Positions 51,129 through 60,000 of a stretch of DNA of 64,000 bases are shown piece after piece. The stretch comes from PALG01 sp964495885 (GTDB lineage: Bacteria > Bacteroidota > Bacteroidia > Flavobacteriales > Flavobacteriaceae): positions 62,001 through 126,000 of the forward strand of contig CAZBWO010000008.1 of the NCBI GenBank assembly GCA_964495885.1. Reading direction: 5' to 3'. Each line of letters starts with the position of its first letter. Position 1 is the stretch's first letter. A program made the position numbers and the translations under genes. The notes under the pieces were generated by a model, which worked only from the letters and a program-made list of their open reading frames with translations, ran no database searches and was not told where the DNA came from.

Positions 51129-52748
51129 TTATGGTGTGTTTTTTAAGTAATGAATACTTACGGTGGCCAGTTCATTATTGGGGTATTTGGAAAAATGCTT
51201 GGGATCACTTTCCAGCTTTAATGTTTGCATCACCTTCAAGAACACTTCCAATTCCAAGATATATTGATCGCTAAATCCGTGGGTGGCATCATAGGCCGTA
51301 GCAGCGGTTTTTCCAATATTCTGGGAAGTAATATCGGGATCAAGTGTATGTAACTCAATCATCAATAACCCAAATTTTTCAATATACGGAAGCCAATTCT
51401 CAAAATGCTCTTTTAGATTTTGTTCCACCAATGCATTAGGCAAACGATCCCCGCAGGAAGCAAAGGCCCCAGTAGAAGTGCTTATCCAGGAGTCGCTGTT
51501 TTTATCAGGAAAGGACCAAGGCCTATTGTGATCCAAAAAGGTGCGAACATTCAATAAATCACTTAGGGCAATGTCATAACTTTGTTGGATATCCCTCTCC
51601 AATTGGGCAGGATTGGCAATATCCCCCCAGATGACCTTTGCCCAAATTTCAGCCTTCACTAGATTGGCACGGGTAACTTTTAGAGCAGCTTTGTTAAAAT
51701 CAACACCCACTAGAAATAGAGGATACTCCTCCAGCAGTTCCCCGCGTTTGGTACGTTGTTCAATGACCTCAAAAAGATGAATCAAAAACGCTCCGTTTCC
51801 ACAGCCCATATCCAAAATACCTTTGGGCTGTTCTTCAATGGGTTTGTTAAAAAGATCTATAATGATTTCATCAATTTTTTTAAAATATGCAGCATGCGCC
51901 CCGCCACTTCCCCAAACATTCATTTCGCGGTCTACGTGCATTTCTGAAGCCGAGGGATCATGGCTTTTAAAAATATTTGCATTCCCAAAAATGAGTTCGT
52001 CTACCCTTCGGAAAGTAGGCAGATATGAAACGGTGACCCCGTAGGCTGAAGCCCTTCGGGCGAAGAACAATCCTTTGTCGGTAAATTTATAATGTCCATT
52101 TTTATTCCGAAACCATCCCAAAAAGGAGAAAAAGTCCAATATTTTACTGAAACTCACGGGGTCTTCGTGAAACTCATCGGCACTAAAGGAGGCTTCCATA
52201 AAGTATTTATGAAACATGCCGTCCATCCCCAGGTGAACGGTAATAGGGCCAATAAGTGCTCCTTCAATATGTTTTTGAATTTGAGCCTCAATGGTATGCT
52301 CTAGGGTATGTTCGGAAGTGGCATCATACTCTCCATTTTGATATGCCTGAAAAATGCGATTAAGGGCTGTAAACTGTTCGAGGTCAAAATTCCGAGGGTG
52401 AAAATTTTCAGAGAGCTTCAGAAATTTTACCATATCCGTATACCGATCTACTTTTGCAAAGGCGATTGCGCTTTTTTCGTTTTTTGAAACAGTCACCTTA
52501 TTTTTCTGGTTGTCTACGGAATAATCCAGCCAGCCCTGTGACGCCATAATACGAAGGGCTACGTTGAGGTAGCCTTCATTGGCTTCAAATTCTTCGGTAA
52601 TTTCTTCAATAGTGTAATGATTTTTTTTCAGTAAAAAATCCAACACGCCCTTTTGCTGAAGCGCTAAGGCTACGGGTGCAGTGGCAATTCCGTCCAAATG
52701 ACGGAAAAGTTCGTTTCGGTAATGGGCTTTTTCGGCTCTGGAAAGCAT
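51129..52748 (-). CDS. Class I SAM-dependent methyltransferase with two N-terminal winged-helix-like modules
   Basis: The 539-residue protein has an unusually long N-terminal part. Residues about 15-100 look like an O-methyltransferase dimerisation winged helix (GIATAPVALALQQKGVLDFL, EEITEEFEANEGYLNVALRI). A second similar segment lies at about 180-265 (ILDFFSFLGWFRNKNGHYKF, TDKGLFFARR). The SAM-binding core follows, with motif I in GILDMGCGNGAFLIHLFEV and the acidic motif in LVGVDFNKAAL. The acceptor is unknown. A 23-bp inverted repeat sits seven bases upstream of its ATG. Gene order suggests co-transcription with the VOC gene. Confidence 0.8.
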   Translation of the reverse strand: MLSRAEKAHYRNELFRHLDGIATAPVALALQQKGVLDFLLKKNHYTIEEITEEFEANEGYLNVALRIMASQGWLDYSVDNQKNKVTVSKNEKSAIAFAKVDRYTDMVKFLKLSENFHPRNFDLEQFTALNRIFQAYQNGEYDATSEHTLEHTIEAQIQKHIEGALIGPITVHLGMDGMFHKYFMEASFSADEFHEDPVSFSKILDFFSFLGWFRNKNGHYKFTDKGLFFARRASAYGVTVSYLPTFRRVDELIFGNANIFKSHDPSASEMHVDREMNVWGSGGAHAAYFKKIDEIIIDLFNKPIEEQPKGILDMGCGNGAFLIHLFEVIEQRTKRGELLEEYPLFLVGVDFNKAALKVTRANLVKAEIWAKVIWGDIANPAQLERDIQQSYDIALSDLLNVRTFLDHNRPWSFPDKNSDSWISTSTGAFASCGDRLPNALVEQNLKEHFENWLPYIEKFGLLMIELHTLDPDITSQNIGKTAATAYDATHGFSDQYILELEVFLKVMQTLKLESDPKHFSKYPNNELATVSIHYLKNTP

Positions 52749-52754
52749 ATATTA

Positions 52755-52777
52755 TATTTTACACAGCATGTAAAATA
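52755..52777. promoter_or_regulatory. Inverted repeat TATTTTACA-N5-TGTAAAATA upstream of the methyltransferase
   Basis: Nine-base arms are perfect complements around CAGCA, ending six bases before the methyltransferase start codon. The position suits an operator blocking transcription or translation. The binding protein is not identified. Confidence 0.6.
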
Positions 52778-52794
52778 CAATTATATGTGCAATT

Positions 52795-53361
52795 TTAATC
52801 TTCTTTAGTGCAATAAATTTTCCAAGTAGGATAGCGAAATGTTTCCGTGGTATTTACCCATTCACCTAACCAATCAAAGCCTTTTTTATTCATGTTTTTA
52901 AAGGTAATTCGGTAAAATCCTTCCTGTCCGGTAGGTGCTTTTTGTGCCCTATACAAAACAATACTATCCCCTTGTTTGTGTCCCTCCCAAGCGGGTAGTA
53001 TGGGAGACGGACTTTTATTGGAATAATAATGGACGTACCACTTAGAGCTATCTGCAATGAACTGCCTAATGCTTCCAGAATGCCCTCCGTCTTCCTTTAA
53101 GGTTTCATCTTGTATGGCATATCCGTTCATAATATATTTGAACGTCCAGGTCATTTGAAGGGTATCGTTCCATTGGCCATTGGCTTTCCTGGTAATAGAT
53201 TTGCAGTTGCATTTCCCAATAATAGGTTCAAAGTCCTTTATTTGCTGAGGAGCTTCGGGATGGGGCCTTCCATAAGGAAATGCTTCGGAAGGTTCATAGT
53301 TGTATTGGGCTTGTAAGGTGAATGTTGCACAAATAAGTACTGAAAGAAAAGTAGTTTTCAT
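52795..53361 (-). CDS. Secreted protein of unknown function (DUF1579-like)
   Basis: The ATG at 53361 gives 188 residues with a signal peptide (TTFLSVLICATFTLQAQ). The mature part is predicted beta-rich: EPIIGKCNCKSITRKANGQW, MTWTFKYIMNGYAIQDETLK and FYRITFKNMNKKGFDWLGEW. This resembles DUF1579-type lipocalin-like proteins, but the match is from memory and weak. Two cysteines (CNC) are close together. It lies upstream of the methyltransferase on the same strand. Confidence 0.65.
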   Translation of the reverse strand: MKTTFLSVLICATFTLQAQYNYEPSEAFPYGRPHPEAPQQIKDFEPIIGKCNCKSITRKANGQWNDTLQMTWTFKYIMNGYAIQDETLKEDGGHSGSIRQFIADSSKWYVHYYSNKSPSPILPAWEGHKQGDSIVLYRAQKAPTGQEGFYRITFKNMNKKGFDWLGEWVNTTETFRYPTWKIYCTKED

Positions 53362-53442
53362 CTTTTTTTCAGCAATGAACAAAGAAATATGGGAGTAGGG
53401 AAGTAATTTGCAGTGAACGGAAGCTTCTTTGCAGGGAAATGG

Positions 53443-54291
53443 TTAAGCGTAGAAGTTTTGAACTTTTCTTAACTGACTTTTTGCAATGGGAATTTCAAGA
53501 TTTTCTGAAAGGATAAGTTTGTTATTTTTCCATTCCTTCACGGCTTCCATATTGGCGATTGCTTTTCTATGAACCCTTAAAAAAGGATTGCCAAGTTTTT
53601 CCTCAAGGGCTTTTAGGCTACTGCGCATGGTCCATATTTTTCCAGATTGAGTATGTACCTTCACGCAATAGTCATCTGCTTCTATCCATACAATTTCTTC
53701 AACAGGAACAATGTGCTTTTTGTTGCCCACTTTAATGCTAAGGATAGAGGCTTTGTCGGTTATTTTTTTCCGAAGCTCTAAATATTGTGCCTTGTGGTCA
53801 TTTTTTAGTGAAATAAGTTCTTCAACCTGAAACTCTAACGCTTCACGCTTGAAATATAAATGGAGGATGACGGCAACAGCGCTATAACCCAAAAGATAAA
53901 TAGGAGCTTTTTGGAAAAAGAAAAATGTAAAATACTCACCCCAAAATAGTGAAAAGGTAAAAGAACCTTCACTTATGAAAAGCTGTATGCCCCCAATAAT
54001 ACATATATTGAGAAGTACCAAACCAACAATAAAACTTCCAAATTTCAGATACTCCTGAAGCTTGCCAAAGGAAGTTTCGCGATTTTTTTTTACAAACCAA
54101 AACAGGGAAATCCCTAAAATTACCCAAAGAACCCATCGGTAAGATTGATTCTTTAAGACGTCAAAAAACTGTACGTCGTTTGCTAATTGATACCTTCTTA
54201 TGTAGAATAATTGTTGGAATGTTTCAAAAGTAATCGCAGTAACTAATAGAATCCCAATTAATAGAATAAATTGTTTTTTCCGAAGAATCAT
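53443..54291 (-). CDS. Membrane-bound LytTR-domain transcription regulator
   Basis: The 282-residue protein has four predicted membrane segments in its first ~160 residues (for example FILLIGILLVTAITFETF, WVLWVILGISLFWFV and YLKFGSFIVGLVLLNICIIG). A short coiled coil follows, then a C-terminal LytTR DNA-binding domain (VEEIVWIEADDYCVKVHTQS, WTMRSSLKALEEKL, FLRVHRKAIANMEAV). It has no receiver domain, so the membrane part is probably the sensor. It follows the lipoprotein gene but a terminator lies between them. Target genes are unknown. Confidence 0.9.
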   Translation of the reverse strand: MILRKKQFILLIGILLVTAITFETFQQLFYIRRYQLANDVQFFDVLKNQSYRWVLWVILGISLFWFVKKNRETSFGKLQEYLKFGSFIVGLVLLNICIIGGIQLFISEGSFTFSLFWGEYFTFFFFQKAPIYLLGYSAVAVILHLYFKREALEFQVEELISLKNDHKAQYLELRKKITDKASILSIKVGNKKHIVPVEEIVWIEADDYCVKVHTQSGKIWTMRSSLKALEEKLGNPFLRVHRKAIANMEAVKEWKNNKLILSENLEIPIAKSQLRKVQNFYA

Positions 54292-54300
54292 ACCTTAAAG

Positions 54301-54331
54301 AAACAAAAAAGCCTCCAATTTGGAGGCTTTT
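54301..54331 (-). terminator. Intrinsic terminator of the lipoprotein gene
   Basis: AAAAGCCTCC and GGAGGCTTTT form a 10-bp stem around AATTT; on the minus strand it runs into a T-run. It separates the lipoprotein gene from the LytTR gene. Confidence 0.85.
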
Positions 54332-54333
54332 GT

Positions 54334-54897
54334 TTATTCTTCCACATCCCAGCCAATCATAAAGTATTTGAAGGTAGCTTCTCCCGGGATTTGAGAGGCT
54401 TCCACATCTGCGCTATAATTATATCGTATGTTTTCGGGTAGTTGTTTTTTGTCTATTGTAAGGTAAATGTCACTGTCTTTCAAAAAAACCACAACAGCAT
54501 TAATGGCATTTTGCACATTTGCAATTTCGTAATTGGCTTTTACATCTGCGAAAGTACTCTTGCTGTTTAGGCCTTTTTCAGTGGTATATCTATTATCAAA
54601 AACCTGTATGTTGCTTACTTTAGAGTTGGGATCGCTCTCATCTTCTGGAGATATCAACAGTAGTTTTGCCCCTCCTTTTTCATAAATTTCCACTTCTCCT
54701 TGCGTTCCTAGTGCATCTTCAATGGGATTCAGTTTTACAATGGAATCCTGTGCAAAAATAGAATCCAATTGTTTCATTTGGATGTTTTTAGTGAGCGGTC
54801 CTATTGAACCATTTTTAATGGCAAACGGATCACTATCTTTTCCACAGGCGGTTAGTAAAAGAGCTCCAATAAAGGCAGGTATTAAAATCTTTTTCAT
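54334..54897 (-). CDS. Lipoprotein of unknown function
   Basis: The 187-residue protein has a lipoprotein signal ending at C18 (FIGALLLTACGKDSD). The mature part contains IQMKQLDSIFAQDSIVKLN, EIYEKGGAKLLLISPEDESD and IAVVVFLKDSDIYLTIDK-type strands (here NAVVVFLKDSDIYLTIDKKQ). I do not recognise a characterised family. It lies 6 bp after the DUF853 ATPase gene on the same strand and ends at its own terminator, so the two form an operon. Confidence 0.7.
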   Translation of the reverse strand: MKKILIPAFIGALLLTACGKDSDPFAIKNGSIGPLTKNIQMKQLDSIFAQDSIVKLNPIEDALGTQGEVEIYEKGGAKLLLISPEDESDPNSKVSNIQVFDNRYTTEKGLNSKSTFADVKANYEIANVQNAINAVVVFLKDSDIYLTIDKKQLPENIRYNYSADVEASQIPGEATFKYFMIGWDVEE

Positions 54898-54903
54898 TGA
54901 TGT

Positions 54904-56433
54904 TTATTTAATCATTTTAGTTAAAATGCCCAACACACTTCTTATGACCGTAGGGCTGGTCAATACTTTTTCCAAAGAGCTTTTTCCTCTTCTCCGGGTA
55001 CTTCGCGAAGTTCGCGTAGATTTACTTCGGGTGGCTTCCCGTTCTTTAGCTGCTTTCTCTTTTGCTTCTTCCTGGTTGGCTTTTTCTATCTTTTCATTCA
55101 GCATTTCGTAAGCACTTTCCCTATCAATCGTTTCATTGTATTTGCCAATGAGCTTTGAATTTTCCAGAAGGGTTTCTAATTCTTCGGCTTCCAAAACATC
55201 CATTCTGCTCATGGGAGCACGCATTAAGGTTGCGGCCAACGGTGTGGGAATCCCTTTTTCGTTCAATGCAGAGACCAAAGCTTCCCCAATCCCTAAGGAA
55301 GTGATTACTTCATCAGTTTTGTAATAATCGGTAATAGGGTAATTTTCTGCAGTAAGTTTAATGGCTTTACGGTCTTTTGCTGTAAAGGCCCTAAGCGCAT
55401 GTTGGATTTTTAACCCCAACTGACTTAAAACCGCATCGGGAACATCTGTAGGGTTTTGGGTGACAAAATAAAGTCCAACACCTTTTGAACGGATTAATTT
55501 TACAATACTTTCAATTTGATCCAATAAAGCGTCGCTGGCTTCTTTAAAAATCAAGTGCGCCTCATCAATGAAGATGACCAATTCAGGTCTTCCACTATCT
55601 CCCTGCTCCGGGAAAGTAGCATAGATTTCAGCAAGTAAGCAAAGCATGAAGGTGGAAAATAGTTTGGGTCTATCCTGAATATCGGTTAACCTAACGATAT
55701 TGATGTATCCCCTTCCATTTTCGTCAATTCGAAGTAAATCATCGGTATCAAAAGATTTTTCCCCGAAAAATAAATCGCCTCGCTGTTGTTCCAGCTCAAT
55801 AATTTTCCGAAGCATGGCCCCTGAGGTCGCTGGAGAAATCCTTCCGTATTCTTTTTGGAGTTCTTCCTTTCCCTCGTCGGTTGCATATTGAAGGATTTTT
55901 TTGAGGTCATTCAAATCCAATAATGGCAATTTATTGTCGTCACAATATTTGAATAGAATAGACATTACGCCAGCTTGGGCTTCGGAAAGGTCTAAAATGC
56001 GCGACACCAAAACGGGTCCAAATTCACTTACGGTTGCCCGAAGCCGCACCCCTTCCTGTTCAGAGAGGGTAAGGATTTCCATTGGAAATCCCTTTGCCTC
56101 AAATGGAATGCCAATTTTAGCATGGCGTTCGTCAATTTTTGGGTGACCAGGGGAAGGTTGTGCAATTCCACTTAGATCCCCTTTCATATCCATCAATAAT
56201 ACTGGAACACCATGATCTGAAAGATTTTCAGCGAGTACTTGTAAACTTTTGGTTTTACCGGTTCCCGTCGCTCCGGCTATGAGTCCATGACGGTTCATCG
56301 TTTTTAAAGGAACTTTCACCAAGGCATTGGTGATGGTTTCGCCATCTAGCATAGCGGCTCCTAAAGTGATGGCTTCCCCTTTGGTTTGATAGCCATTGTT
56401 AATATGCTCAAAAAAGACCTCTTTATCTGCCAT
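54904..56433 (-). CDS. HerA/DUF853-family ATPase (YjgR-like)
   Basis: The ATG at 56433 (MADKEVFFEHINNGYQTKGE) gives 509 residues; a longer in-frame start is less like the family. The RecA-like core has a Walker A in GLIAGATGTGKTKSLQVL, and a Walker B in LVIFIDEAHLIFKEAS. FVTQNPTDVPDAVLSQLG and ALRAFTAKDRKAI are typical of DUF853. The C-terminal ~60 residues are a Lys/Glu-rich coiled coil and an Arg/Ser-rich patch. The role of YjgR-like proteins is unresolved; similarity to HerA suggests a hexameric DNA-related ATPase. Confidence 0.88.
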   Translation of the reverse strand: MADKEVFFEHINNGYQTKGEAITLGAAMLDGETITNALVKVPLKTMNRHGLIAGATGTGKTKSLQVLAENLSDHGVPVLLMDMKGDLSGIAQPSPGHPKIDERHAKIGIPFEAKGFPMEILTLSEQEGVRLRATVSEFGPVLVSRILDLSEAQAGVMSILFKYCDDNKLPLLDLNDLKKILQYATDEGKEELQKEYGRISPATSGAMLRKIIELEQQRGDLFFGEKSFDTDDLLRIDENGRGYINIVRLTDIQDRPKLFSTFMLCLLAEIYATFPEQGDSGRPELVIFIDEAHLIFKEASDALLDQIESIVKLIRSKGVGLYFVTQNPTDVPDAVLSQLGLKIQHALRAFTAKDRKAIKLTAENYPITDYYKTDEVITSLGIGEALVSALNEKGIPTPLAATLMRAPMSRMDVLEAEELETLLENSKLIGKYNETIDRESAYEMLNEKIEKANQEEAKEKAAKEREATRSKSTRTSRSTRRRGKSSLEKVLTSPTVIRSVLGILTKMIK

Positions 56434-56530
56434 GTCTTCAAATTTTGCATAAAAATAATAATTGTCCACTAGCTACTGAAATAAAAGCAAACTTAAATTG
56501 CCCAACCTACTGAAACTCTTATTTTACTTG

Positions 56531-56538
56531 TATCTTTG
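56531..56538 (+). promoter_or_regulatory. queE promoter -7 box TATCTTTG
   Basis: The box matches TAnnTTTG exactly and ends only four bases before the ATG at 56543, so the mRNA may have almost no leader. A TTG at the -33 distance is not seen. Confidence 0.6.
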
Positions 56539-56542
56539 CGCC

Positions 56543-57172
56543 ATGAAGGAATTTGTACAGCAGCAAGTAGATGAAGGGTTAATGTTGCCATTAATGGAAG
56601 AATTCTACACCATACAGGGAGAGGGGTACCACAAGGGTACTGCCGCTTACTTTATTAGGGTAGGTGGTTGTGATGTAGGATGTCATTGGTGTGATGTAAA
56701 GGAGAGTTGGAGTCCAGAAATACATCCCCCAACAGCAGTTCAAACAATTGCTGAAAATGCTGCTAAATACTCCAAAACTATTGTAGTTACCGGTGGGGAG
56801 CCTTTAACCTGGGATATGGGGCCTCTTACTTCTTTATTGAAAGATAAAGGGTTAGCGACGCATATAGAGACTTCGGGAGCATATTCACTTAGTGGTACTT
56901 GGGATTGGATTTGCCTTTCCCCAAAAAAAATCAAATTGCCACAAGAAGATGTCTATCAAAAGGCAGATGAATTAAAAGTGATCATCTATAATATGGATGA
57001 TTTCCGCTTTGCCGAAGAGCAAGCTGAAAAAGTTGGTGGTAATTGTAAGTTATATCTTCAGCCCGAATGGAGCAAACGAGATAAGATGATTCCTAAGATT
57101 GTGGAATATGTGATGAAGCACCCCAAATGGGTGGTTTCATTGCAGACCCATAAATATCTGAATATTCCATAA
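56543..57172 (+). CDS. queE: 7-carboxy-7-deazaguanine synthase
   Basis: QueE is a radical SAM enzyme that makes 7-carboxy-7-deazaguanine in queuosine biosynthesis. The ATG at 56543 gives 209 residues (MKEFVQQQVDEG); a second in-frame ATG (MLPLMEEFY) lies at 56582. The cluster ligands are in GGCDVGCHWCDVKE (CxxxCxxC). EFYTIQGEGYHKGTAAYFIR, VVTGGEPLTWDMG and IETSGAY are family landmarks. No other queuosine gene is in the window. Confidence 0.95.
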   Translation: MKEFVQQQVDEGLMLPLMEEFYTIQGEGYHKGTAAYFIRVGGCDVGCHWCDVKESWSPEIHPPTAVQTIAENAAKYSKTIVVTGGEPLTWDMGPLTSLLKDKGLATHIETSGAYSLSGTWDWICLSPKKIKLPQEDVYQKADELKVIIYNMDDFRFAEEQAEKVGGNCKLYLQPEWSKRDKMIPKIVEYVMKHPKWVVSLQTHKYLNIP

Positions 57173-57174
57173 AA

Positions 57175-57202
57175 AAACGCCAAAACAACTGTTTTGGCGT
57201 TT
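57175..57202. terminator. Bidirectional intrinsic terminator between queE and the DUF2911 gene
   Basis: AAACGCCAAAAC pairs with GTTTTGGCGTTT around AACT, a 12-bp perfect stem. The A-run before it gives a T-run for minus-strand transcripts. Confidence 0.85.
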
Positions 57203-57221
57203 AATGTAAAATTATCAAATA

Positions 57222-57767
57222 TTACATTTTCTGGAAGGGTACCGCAATTCGTACATTGCCCCATCCTAATTGCATTAATATACTGTCTTCGGTTCCTTCA
57301 AAAGCAATAGAAAAGGCTTCTAGGGATTCTTTGCTGGTGGTAACAGGAACCTTGATTCTTGCCACATCTTTGCTTTCGTCATAGAAATAGGCACCCCAAA
57401 CATTTAGGTCGCTGTTGATGACGGCAGTCCACTCTGTTTCTCCAGGAATGGTATAAAACGTGTAGGTGCCAGCTTTAACAATTTTGCGTCCTACTCTCAT
57501 ATCTTTATAAAGGGTAAGTTCACAAGCTTCGTTTGCACCTGTCCTCCAAACTTCTCCATTGGGTGCAAGTTTACTAAGGCTTCGGCCTTTTAGTTGAGGC
57601 CTACTGTAAACAATTTTAATGTCCTTAATGGATTTTTTATAATCGCTGGGGTAAGCCGCAGCATCCATTGGGCTTACATCCATCTTTGGGAAATTCTGTG
57701 CTTTCAGTTGTCCATAACTGAAAAAGAGGCAAAAAGTCAATAAAGAAATGCAAATGTGTTTTTTCAT
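57222..57767 (-). CDS. Secreted DUF2911-family protein
   Basis: The 181-residue protein has a signal peptide (ISLLTFCLFFSYGQLKAQ). The DUF2911 domain is visible as VYSRPQLKGRSL, NGEVWRTGANEACELTLYKD, AGTYTFYTIPGETEWTAVIN and NVWGAYFYDESKDVARIKVP. This family is frequent in Bacteroidota and has no assigned function. It stands alone on the minus strand and ends at a shared terminator. Confidence 0.9.
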   Translation of the reverse strand: MKKHICISLLTFCLFFSYGQLKAQNFPKMDVSPMDAAAYPSDYKKSIKDIKIVYSRPQLKGRSLSKLAPNGEVWRTGANEACELTLYKDMRVGRKIVKAGTYTFYTIPGETEWTAVINSDLNVWGAYFYDESKDVARIKVPVTTSKESLEAFSIAFEGTEDSILMQLGWGNVRIAVPFQKM

Positions 57768-57990
57768 ATCAGATGTTTTTTCTAAATGTAGTTTTTTTTA
57801 GGGTTTTATAAAACTTTAGTTTTCAAAAATTTAAAAAAATCTCCTACAGTTCTTAAAAATTTATAATAAAACAAGGGTTGAAAAATCCTATTTCGAAGTG
57901 ACACAATCAATCGATTGTTTTTCACAAAAATTTGTTGATAACTTAACGGGTGAAATCGCTGAAAAGTGCAGATTTCATAGGCTATTTGGT

Positions 57991-57998
57991 TATATTTG
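57991..57998 (+). promoter_or_regulatory. gyrB promoter -7 box TATATTTG
   Basis: TATATTTG matches TAnnTTTG and ends 38 bp before the gyrB ATG. The whole 57768-58036 gap is very AT-rich and also holds a palindrome and two DnaA-box-like words. Confidence 0.6.
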
Positions 57999-58036
57999 TT
58001 AATTATTGAATAACCGCATTAAAGAACTTTTTTTCT

Positions 58037-59977
58037 ATGAGTGAAGAAAACAAAAAAGCCAATTACGGGGCAGATAATATTCAGGCGTTGGAAGGCATGG
58101 AACACGTGCGTATGCGTCCCTCCATGTATATTGGGGATGTAGGGGTAAGAGGATTGCACCATTTGGTATATGAAGTAGTTGATAATTCCATTGATGAGGC
58201 CCTTGCCGGCCATTGTGATACCATTCATGTATGGATTAATGAAGATAATTCCATTTCAGTAAAAGATAACGGTAGGGGGATTCCGGTAGATTTGCATAAG
58301 AAAGAAGGTGTGTCTGCATTGGAAGTCGTTATGACCAAGATTGGTGCGGGAGGAAAGTTTGATAAGGATTCTTATAAGGTTTCAGGAGGACTGCATGGGG
58401 TTGGGGTTAGTTGTGTGAACGCACTTTCTGAACATTTGAAAGCAACAGTCTACCGGGATGGAAAAATATGGGAGCAGGAATACGAACGTGGGAAAACCTT
58501 ATATCCAGTAAAGTCGGTTGGCACAACCGATGACCGTGGAACCTTGGTTACTTTTAAACCAGATCCACAGATATTCAAACAGATTACAGAGTACAACTAC
58601 GATACTTTGGCCAGTAGATTACGGGAGTTGTCTTATTTGAATAAAGGAATTACCATTCACCTTACTGATAAGCGTGACAAGGATGACAAAGGGGAGTTTG
58701 CTTCGGAAACGTTCCATAGTGAAGAAGGGCTGAAGGAATTCATCAAATTTTTGGATGGAAACCGTGAGCCGCTTATTGCCGATGTCATTTCCATGGAAGG
58801 AGAGAAAAATGATATCCCCGTAGAAGTAGCGATGGTGTACAACACTTCCTTTAATGAAAATCTGCATTCCTATGTAAACAATATCAACACTCATGAAGGG
58901 GGAACCCACCTTACTGGTTTCCGAAGAGGTTTAACTACTACACTAAAGAAGTACGCAGATGCTTCTGGGATGTTGGATAAACTGAAGTTTGATATTTCTG
59001 GGGATGATTTTAGGGAAGGGCTTACGGCCATTGTTTCGGTGAAAGTTGCCGAACCGCAATTTGAAGGCCAGACCAAAACCAAGTTGGGGAATCGGGAAGT
59101 AAGTGCGGCGGTAAGTCAAGCAGTTTCCGAAATGCTGGAAAATTACTTAGAGGAAAATCCCAATGATGCGAGGACCATTGTACAAAAAGTAATCCTAGCT
59201 GCTCAGGCCAGACATGCTGCCAGAAAGGCTCGTGAGATGGTTCAACGTAAAACCGTGATGGGTGGTGCCGGATTGCCCGGAAAGCTTTCAGATTGCTCTG
59301 AGCAGGATCCTGCAAAATGTGAGGTTTTCCTTGTTGAGGGTGATTCCGCAGGTGGAACTGCCAAACAGGGAAGGGACCGGAATTTTCAAGCGATCCTTCC
59401 ACTGCGTGGAAAAATCCTGAATGTGGAAAAGGCCATGCAGCATAAGGTGTTCGAAAATGAAGAAATTAGAAATATTTTTACGGCACTTGGGGTAACCATT
59501 GGCACCGAAGATGATAGCAAAGCGTTAAATCTAGAAAAATTACGCTACCACAAAATTGTGATCATGTGTGATGCCGATGTAGACGGTAGTCACATTTCAA
59601 CCTTAATCCTTACGTTCTTCTTCAGGTATATGAAAGAACTTATTGAAGCAGGTCACGTGTACATTGCCACTCCGCCTCTCTATTTGGTAAAGAAAGGGAG
59701 CAAAAAGGAGTATGCATGGAATGATAAAGAACGGGATACCCTAAATGAAGAATTTGGTGGAAGTGCCACCATTCAGCGTTACAAAGGTCTAGGGGAAATG
59801 AATGCAGAACAATTATGGGATACAACCATGAACCCTGAATTTAGAACACTTCGTCAGGTAACCATTGACAACGGTACGGAAGCAGATCGTATTTTCTCCA
59901 TGCTTATGGGTGATGAAGTTCCTCCCCGTAGGGAATTCATTGAGAAAAATGCAGTGTATGCGAACATTGATGCATAA
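58037..59977 (+). CDS. gyrB: DNA gyrase subunit B
   Basis: GyrB supplies the ATPase and TOPRIM parts of the type II topoisomerase that introduces negative supercoils. The 646-residue product has the GHKL ATPase motifs (EVVDNSIDEALAG, DNGRGIPVD, GGLHGVGVSCVNALS). The TOPRIM domain has FLVEGDSAGGTAKQGRDRN and MCDADVDGSHIS. The C-terminus has YKGLGEMNAEQLWDTTM. Gyrase rather than ParE is supported by the N-terminal NYGADNIQALEGMEHVR and the context. It is monocistronic, bounded by a terminator. Confidence 0.96.
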   Translation: MSEENKKANYGADNIQALEGMEHVRMRPSMYIGDVGVRGLHHLVYEVVDNSIDEALAGHCDTIHVWINEDNSISVKDNGRGIPVDLHKKEGVSALEVVMTKIGAGGKFDKDSYKVSGGLHGVGVSCVNALSEHLKATVYRDGKIWEQEYERGKTLYPVKSVGTTDDRGTLVTFKPDPQIFKQITEYNYDTLASRLRELSYLNKGITIHLTDKRDKDDKGEFASETFHSEEGLKEFIKFLDGNREPLIADVISMEGEKNDIPVEVAMVYNTSFNENLHSYVNNINTHEGGTHLTGFRRGLTTTLKKYADASGMLDKLKFDISGDDFREGLTAIVSVKVAEPQFEGQTKTKLGNREVSAAVSQAVSEMLENYLEENPNDARTIVQKVILAAQARHAARKAREMVQRKTVMGGAGLPGKLSDCSEQDPAKCEVFLVEGDSAGGTAKQGRDRNFQAILPLRGKILNVEKAMQHKVFENEEIRNIFTALGVTIGTEDDSKALNLEKLRYHKIVIMCDADVDGSHISTLILTFFFRYMKELIEAGHVYIATPPLYLVKKGSKKEYAWNDKERDTLNEEFGGSATIQRYKGLGEMNAEQLWDTTMNPEFRTLRQVTIDNGTEADRIFSMLMGDEVPPRREFIEKNAVYANIDA

Positions 59978-60000
59978 TCATGAAACATATAGTTCAAAAA

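Noticed and set aside
57900..57945. Possible replication origin upstream of gyrB
   Set aside because: Only two imperfect DnaA-box-like words and no dnaA, dnaN or recF nearby; AT-richness is normal for promoter gaps here.
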